A stretch of DNA of 64,000 nt, taken from JAOAPG01 sp963791575 (GTDB lineage Bacteria; Acidobacteriota; Terriglobia; Terriglobales; Acidobacteriaceae). Positions 63,864 through 64,000 of the stretch are shown one piece after another (position 1 is the first letter of the stretch; each line of letters begins with the position of its first letter). Under the pieces are notes generated by a model. The model was not told the origin of the DNA. It ran no database searches and saw only the letters and a list, made by a program, of their open reading frames with translations. Where the stretch lies: contig CAWBSY010000010.1 of assembly GCA_963791575.1 (NCBI GenBank), forward strand, positions 62,001 to 126,000. Direction: 5' to 3'. The translations under genes and the position numbers were made by a program.

Positions 63864-64000
63864 ATGACCCTTAGCAAGCAAGAAGCTCTCGATCTGTTCC
63901 GCTCCGATGACCTGATTGGCATTGGCATGGAAGCCGATGCCATGCGCCGCAAGCTGCATCCCGAAGGCGTTGCGACATACATCATTGATCGCAACATCAA
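63864..64000 (+). CDS. mqnC: Cyclic dehypoxanthinyl futalosine synthase MqnC, N-terminus (3' end outside window)
   Basis: 45 codons from ATG 63864 run off the window: MTLSKQEALDLFRSDDLIGI, GMEADAMRRKLHPEGVATYI, IDRNI. This is the pre-core segment of the radical-SAM enzyme MqnC, ending just before its CxxxCxxC cluster would appear. Pathway context (mqnA 760 bp upstream) supports this over the paralogue MqnE. Confidence 0.85.
   Translation, partial: MTLSKQEALDLFRSDDLIGIGMEADAMRRKLHPEGVATYIIDRNI

Overview
The window looks like chromosomal DNA of an Acidobacteriota (class Terriglobia) soil bacterium. The evidence is the family mix: a VWFA-related protein of the acidobacterial type, a sedolisin (S53) peptidase with Ig-like repeats, a GloVer-repeat protein, a lactonase-like propeller, a carboxypeptidase-regulatory-like protein, a HrcA/CIRCE-type groESL operon and futalosine-pathway menaquinone genes. 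I assign the phylum from these families, not from a marker phylogeny. No tRNA, rRNA or CRISPR array was recognised.

Layout. 0-19.9 kb is envelope and secreted functions: VWFA protein, NicO-type Ni/Co permease, two MacB/FtsX permeases, the S53 peptidase, a beta-propeller, a BON protein, signal peptidase I, a TonB-domain protein, a cupin, a DHFR-like reductase, an esterase and a GloVer protein, with small interspersed repeats between them. 20.0-22.5 kb is groES-groEL behind a sigma-70-like promoter and a CIRCE operator. 22.5-34.3 kb is an accessory, repeat-rich stretch: MazEF, a decayed second mazF, a stand-alone reverse transcriptase with two identical 128-bp structured repeats, two 216-bp repeats, a TIR-XRE protein, a three-gene operon ending in a HEPN-like gene, and a REP-associated transposase (RAYT) amid REP hairpins. 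It is interrupted by rlpA and pyrF. 34.3-50.9 kb is metabolism and envelope: DyP peroxidase, sugar MFS transporter, DUF4015 glycosidase-like protein, ClpB-like AAA+, glycerate kinase, M20 peptidase, YyaL, DUF58 and hydrolases. 51.3-57.5 kb is a membrane sensor kinase plus NtrC-type regulator behind a -24/-12 promoter, followed by MlaE/MlaF. 57.5-64 kb is topA, an IVP-like four-helix gene, dprA (minus strand), and mqnA, a DedA-family gene and mqnC (plus strand).

A striking global feature is that about twenty otherwise well conserved genes (groEL, topA, dprA, mqnA, yyaL, glycerate kinase, the histidine kinase and others) carry single-base frameshifts while both reading-frame halves stay conserved. 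About 2.8-18.8 kb and 33.1-39.8 kb are almost free of them. Indel errors in the assembly are the simplest explanation for the housekeeping genes. The same caution applies before calling accessory genes (TIR, HEPN, RAYT) dead.

The best candidate for an undescribed system is the reverse transcriptase (23994-25310, minus) with a tandemly duplicated, GNRA-hairpin-bearing RNA-like repeat directly 5' of its start. The second is the HEPN operon facing a TIR-XRE gene.
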